A stretch of 26,127 nt of DNA from JAAZBI01 sp964461005 (lineage in GTDB: Bacteria > Bacillota_I > Bacilli_A > RF39 > UBA660): positions 1 to 26,127 of the forward strand of contig CAYWQQ010000008.1 of assembly GCA_964461005.1 (NCBI GenBank), read 5' to 3'. The position numbers and the translations under genes are program-made. Under the pieces are notes generated by a model. That model worked only from the letters and a program-made list of their open reading frames with translations, was not told the origin of the DNA and searched no databases. Positions within the stretch are counted from its first letter, which is position 1. Each line of letters opens with the position of its first letter. Below, piece after piece: positions 23,583 through 26,127 of this stretch.

Positions 23583-24403
23583 TGAGAGGCAGAGTTATTG
23601 GGAACATTTCTAATTTATATAAAATTAAAACTGATCAAGAAGTTTATAGTTGTTGTGCTCGTGGCAAATTAAAACAGGATAATAACAAACTTTTAGTTGG
23701 CGATATAGTTGAAATTGATTTAGAACAAAAAATAATTGACAAAATATATCCTCGAAAAAATGAATTGTTGAGACCTGCCATAGCAAACGTTGATCAAGCT
23801 ATTATTGTTATAAGTGTAGTTAAACCAAAATTAGATGTATACTTATTAGATAGATTAATCAGTATTATTTCTTTTCATGATATTGATATAATTATTTGTT
23901 TTACAAAACTAGATTTATTAGAAGATAAAGTAGAAACAAAAAAAATAATGGATTACTACAAAAAAATAGGTTATCCGGTTATTGATAATAATGATATTAC
24001 GAAATTAAAAGAACTACTAAATAATAAAGTAACAGTTGTAGCTGGTCAAAGTGGTGTTGGTAAATCTTCTTTATTAAATAAATTAAATCCTAATTTCAAT
24101 TTAATTATTGATGAAGTTAGTCGTAGTTTAAGAAGAGGTAAAAACACTACAAAGCATGTTGAATTACTAGAAATCGAATCAGGCTTAATAGCAGATACTC
24201 CTGGTTTTTCTATGGCAAGTTTAGAACAAATGACTAAAGAACAAATTAGAGATTCTTTTAAAGAATTCGAATTATATAAAAACAATTGTCAATATCGTGA
24301 TTGTTATCATATTAATGAAAATAATTGTGCTATTAAAAAAGCAAACATATTAGAATCAAGATATCAAAATTATTGTAAATTTATTAAAGAAAAGGATGAA
24401 TAA
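23582..24403 (+). CDS. rsgA: RsgA, ribosome small-subunit GTPase
   Basis: A circularly permuted GTPase that checks late 30S assembly. The 273-aa protein has an N-terminal OB-fold (about 1-65), then G motifs in permuted order: TKLD (G4), GQSGVGKS (155-162, G1) and DTPGF (205-209, G3). The zinc site is Cys236, Cys241, His243 and Cys249. It overlaps prkC by one base and sits in its usual place before rpe. Confidence 0.96.
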   Translation: MRGRVIGNISNLYKIKTDQEVYSCCARGKLKQDNNKLLVGDIVEIDLEQKIIDKIYPRKNELLRPAIANVDQAIIVISVVKPKLDVYLLDRLISIISFHDIDIIICFTKLDLLEDKVETKKIMDYYKKIGYPVIDNNDITKLKELLNNKVTVVAGQSGVGKSSLLNKLNPNFNLIIDEVSRSLRRGKNTTKHVELLEIESGLIADTPGFSMASLEQMTKEQIRDSFKEFELYKNNCQYRDCYHINENNCAIKKANILESRYQNYCKFIKEKDE

Positions 24404-24404
24404 T

Positions 24405-25040
24405 ATGGTTAAAATTTCAGCATCAATTTTATCAAAAAGAAATTTAGAAACTATTAATAGAATAAATCAATTAGATATTGACTATTTTCATATTGATGTT
24501 ATGGATGGTGGATTTGTTTCCAATACTTCATTTTTACTAACCGAATTAAACAATTTAGAAGGTGTTTTTCAAAAACCATTAGATGTTCATTTAATGGTTA
24601 ATTATCCTGAAACATATTTTGAAACCTTAAAAAGATTAAATGCAGAATATGTAACCATTCATTATGAAATATTGAAAGATGAAACACTATTGAACAAAAT
24701 AAAAGAAAAGGGTTTTAAAGTTGGTTTATCATTAAATCCTCAAACACCAATCGAATGTATCTATCCTTACTTAAATAAAATAGATATAGTTCTGATTATG
24801 AGTGTAGAATCAGGATTAGGAGGACAACCTTTTCTATTTAATTCATTAGATAAAATAAAATTATTAAAAGAAGAAATAAATAAAAGGCAATTAAATGTAT
24901 TAATATCTATTGATGGTGGTATTAACATTATTAATTATCAAGAAATAAATAAATACAAACCAGATTTTATAGTTTTAGGCACTTCTTTAGTTAATTCAGT
25001 TCAACCTGATCAATTAATTAATAAAATAAGAGCTATGTAA
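24405..25040 (+). CDS. rpe: Ribulose-phosphate 3-epimerase
   Basis: Interconverts ribulose 5-phosphate and xylulose 5-phosphate in the pentose phosphate pathway. The 211-aa TIM barrel has HIDVMDGGFV, DVHLMV, the phosphate-loop-like SGLGGQPF and SIDGGI, which carry the metal-binding His and Asp residues. The stretch MSVESGLGGQ differs from the usual MTVxPGFGGQ. An in-frame ATG at 24396 overlaps the AAAGGA ribosome binding site and rsgA, so the ATG at 24405 is chosen, one base after the rsgA stop. It ends the operon; a short stem (25035-25052) without a T-run follows. Confidence 0.94.
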   Translation: MVKISASILSKRNLETINRINQLDIDYFHIDVMDGGFVSNTSFLLTELNNLEGVFQKPLDVHLMVNYPETYFETLKRLNAEYVTIHYEILKDETLLNKIKEKGFKVGLSLNPQTPIECIYPYLNKIDIVLIMSVESGLGGQPFLFNSLDKIKLLKEEINKRQLNVLISIDGGINIINYQEINKYKPDFIVLGTSLVNSVQPDQLINKIRAM

Positions 25041-25077
25041 ATCAATTTACATATTGTATAAATCTATATTAATTAAA

Positions 25078-25106
25078 TTGACTAAGAAAAAATAGTATGA
25101 TATATT
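25078..25106 (+). promoter_or_regulatory. Promoter of pilin-like gene 1
   Basis: -35 TTGACT (25078-25083), 17 bp, -10 TATATT (25101-25106). The same boxes and spacing recur before the second pilin-like gene although parts of the spacer differ, which supports function. Confidence 0.7.
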
Positions 25107-25251
25107 TAAAGTGTAATAAAAATAGGAGGAGAAAGAAAAATGAACAAAAAAGGTTTTACATTAGTAGAATTACTTGCAGTTATCGTAATATTAGCAATTA
25201 TTTTAGCTATTGCTGTTCCAAGTATTACAGGAATATTAAATAGTGCTAAAA
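25098..25251 (+). repeat. 154-bp direct repeat, copy 1
   Basis: Identical by eye to 25657-25810 (offset 559). It spans the -10 box, leader, ribosome binding site and first ~37 codons of the pilin-like gene. Confidence 0.92.
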
Positions 25252-25541
25252 AATCAGCATTTGAGGCTGATGTTAAATTAATTATCAAAGGAATCGAGTA
25301 CAAAATGCTTGAAGCAAACGCTAATAACACAACAGCACCAGCTGTAGGACAAATGGTAGCTAACGATTTAACTGCTTATGGAGCAGATTCAGCTAACTAT
25401 GTAGTAAGTGCGACAGCAGGTGAAGGATGTGCAATTACATCATTAAATCCAGTTACTGTTAGAATTGAATCCACTTCTGCAAGTGAATTTGGAGCATATG
25501 TTGCAACTGGAACAAGAAATACTTTAACAGTTACTCCATAA
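25140..25541 (+). CDS. Type IV pilin-like protein, copy 1
   Basis: A 133-aa prepilin-like protein. It begins MNKKG/FTLVE: a short basic leader, the prepilin peptidase site after Gly5, Glu at mature position 5, and then a long hydrophobic helix (about 8-28) as in type IV pilins and pseudopilins. The central part (about 55-115) is Ala/Thr/Asn-rich with few charges, containing LTAYGAD and one cysteine (Cys97). The C-terminus is EFGAYVATGTRNTLTVTP. Coding GC is high for the region (about 40% over 25321-25440). It has its own promoter, AGGAGG ribosome binding site and terminator. Whether it forms a pilus, a competence pseudopilus or another surface fibre cannot be told; no assembly ATPase or prepilin peptidase gene is in view. 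Confidence 0.88.
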   Translation: MNKKGFTLVELLAVIVILAIILAIAVPSITGILNSAKKSAFEADVKLIIKGIEYKMLEANANNTTAPAVGQMVANDLTAYGADSANYVVSATAGEGCAITSLNPVTVRIESTSASEFGAYVATGTRNTLTVTP

Positions 25542-25555
25542 TAAATAATTAAGTT

Positions 25556-25583
25556 AAAAAAGATATGTAAATATCTTTTTTTT
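25556..25583 (+). terminator. Intrinsic terminator after pilin-like gene 1
   Basis: AAAAAAGATAT (25556-25566), loop GTAA, ATATCTTTTTT (25571-25581), further T to 25583. It makes each pilin-like gene a separate transcript. Confidence 0.87.
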
Positions 25584-25636
25584 GTTTAAAATTAGATCGA
25601 CTAATGATATTTGATTTACACAATATATAAAATAAA

Positions 25637-25665
25637 TTGACTACTAAAAAGCAATGTGATATATT
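25637..25665 (+). promoter_or_regulatory. Promoter of pilin-like gene 2
   Basis: -35 TTGACT (25637-25642), 17 bp, -10 TATATT (25660-25665), matching the promoter of copy 1 at the same distance from the start. Confidence 0.7.
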
Positions 25666-25810
25666 TAAAGTGTAATAAAAATAGGAGGAGAAAGAAAAAT
25701 GAACAAAAAAGGTTTTACATTAGTAGAATTACTTGCAGTTATCGTAATATTAGCAATTATTTTAGCTATTGCTGTTCCAAGTATTACAGGAATATTAAAT
25801 AGTGCTAAAA
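25657..25810 (+). repeat. 154-bp direct repeat, copy 2
   Basis: Second copy of the block at 25098-25251. The first difference after it is A to G at 25811. Confidence 0.92.
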
Positions 25811-26127
25811 GATCAGCTTTTGAAGCAGATGTTAAATTAATTATCAAAGGAATTGAGTACAAAATGCTTGAAAGAGATGCTGGTACAGTAGTAGGAACAG
25901 ATATTATTCCTGCAACAGACCCAAATGGAGGAACACCATATTATATGACTGACAATGGTTTAACTGCTTATGGAGCAGACCCAACTAATTATACTGTAGC
26001 TACAACAGGTACAGCATGTGTTATTACAGATTTAAGTCCTGTGACAGTAACAGTTATTTCAGAAAGTAATAGCGAATTTGGAGCATACACTGCAACAGGA
26101 ACTAGAAACACATTAACAGTAACTCCA
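25699..26127 (+). CDS. Type IV pilin-like protein, copy 2 (cut by window end)
   Basis: 143 codons are visible with no stop yet. The N-terminus is identical to copy 1 through residue 37, then one Lys-to-Arg change and near identity to residue 58. The centre differs and is about ten residues longer (59-125), with a Pro/Gly/Asn-rich stretch, then LTAYGAD, a single Cys107 and SPVTVTV. The last visible residues, EFGAYTATGTRNTLTVTP, match the exact end of copy 1, so the stop codon is probably the next codon beyond the window. It has its own promoter and ribosome binding site. Confidence 0.88.
   Translation, partial: MNKKGFTLVELLAVIVILAIILAIAVPSITGILNSAKRSAFEADVKLIIKGIEYKMLERDAGTVVGTDIIPATDPNGGTPYYMTDNGLTAYGADPTNYTVATTGTACVITDLSPVTVTVISESNSEFGAYTATGTRNTLTVTP

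Noticed and set aside
25035..25052. Stem ATGTAAAT/ATTTACAT after rpe as a terminator
   Set aside because: No T-run follows and the stem is all weak pairs with a tiny loop, so it is not supported as an intrinsic terminator.
25106..25862. Two similar minus-strand open frames opposite the pilin-like genes
   Set aside because: They are antisense shadows that look alike only because the plus-strand genes are repeats; they lack their own ribosome binding sites.
1..26127. Possible use of genetic code 4 (TGA as Trp), given mollicute-like traits
   Set aside because: TGA ends yidD, lspA and stp at the expected family lengths, and conserved Trp residues are TGG.
1..26127. CRISPR arrays, tRNA genes, insertion sequences, phage genes or riboswitches
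   Set aside because: None seen: no regularly spaced repeats, transposase, integrase, tRNA-like cloverleaf or known riboswitch core was found by eye.

Overview
This window is AT-rich, densely packed bacterial chromosome with housekeeping genes on both strands. It looks like a low-GC Firmicute from the Bacilli/Mollicutes side of the tree. Supporting signs are RNase HIII, NrdR, PrkC with PASTA repeats, the gene order rlmN-stp-prkC-rsgA-rpe, and Shine-Dalgarno sites that often read GGTGAT. The 5S rRNA (about 108 nt) and Smc (984 aa) are short in the way described for mollicutes. TGA is nevertheless used as a stop (yidD, lspA, stp), so the standard bacterial code applies. Peptidoglycan-linked genes (mltG, PASTA kinase) suggest a walled cell. 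The only ribonucleotide reductase present is the oxygen-sensitive class III enzyme, which suggests anaerobic life. The exact taxon cannot be fixed from the window.

Layout. 1-310: 3' end of 23S rRNA, 5S rRNA and a terminator. 346-1395: mltG. 1421-2502 (minus): yidD and a TroA-like lipoprotein that lacks the usual histidines, translationally coupled. 2613-6251: rnc-smc. 6248-6796 (minus): def, convergent with smc. 6916-7656: a CDP-alcohol phosphatidyltransferase. 7686-11024: nrdR-nrdD-nrdG behind a consensus promoter and two NrdR boxes. 11081-13584: lspA, an RluD-family pseudouridine synthase and a rhomboid protease. 13595-14536 (minus): rnhC. 14620-15612: cvpA-trxA. 15689-16209: rpsP-khpA. 16283-20047: cdsA-rseP-unknown-fmt-unknown. 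20075-25040: rlmN-stp-prkC-rsgA-rpe. 25140-window end: two tandem type IV pilin-like genes, the second cut by the window edge.

How it fits together. Most units are translation, RNA, lipid or envelope housekeeping. Intergenic gaps are short, and nearly every transcription unit has a recognisable promoter and an intrinsic terminator. Twice the -35 box of the next gene lies inside the 3' arm of the preceding terminator. No stretch over 300 bases lacks a gene.

The most unusual region is the right end. Two pilin-like genes share an exact 154-bp block covering promoter -10, ribosome binding site and the first ~37 codons. They share a C-terminal motif but differ in the centre. Each has its own promoter, and they are clearly richer in GC than their neighbours. 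This looks like the start of a pilin gene family array. No assembly genes are visible. Other points worth a look are the metal-ligand-less lipoprotein, an Fmt with a shortened tRNA-binding loop, and a terminator directly before rlmN with no room for a promoter.
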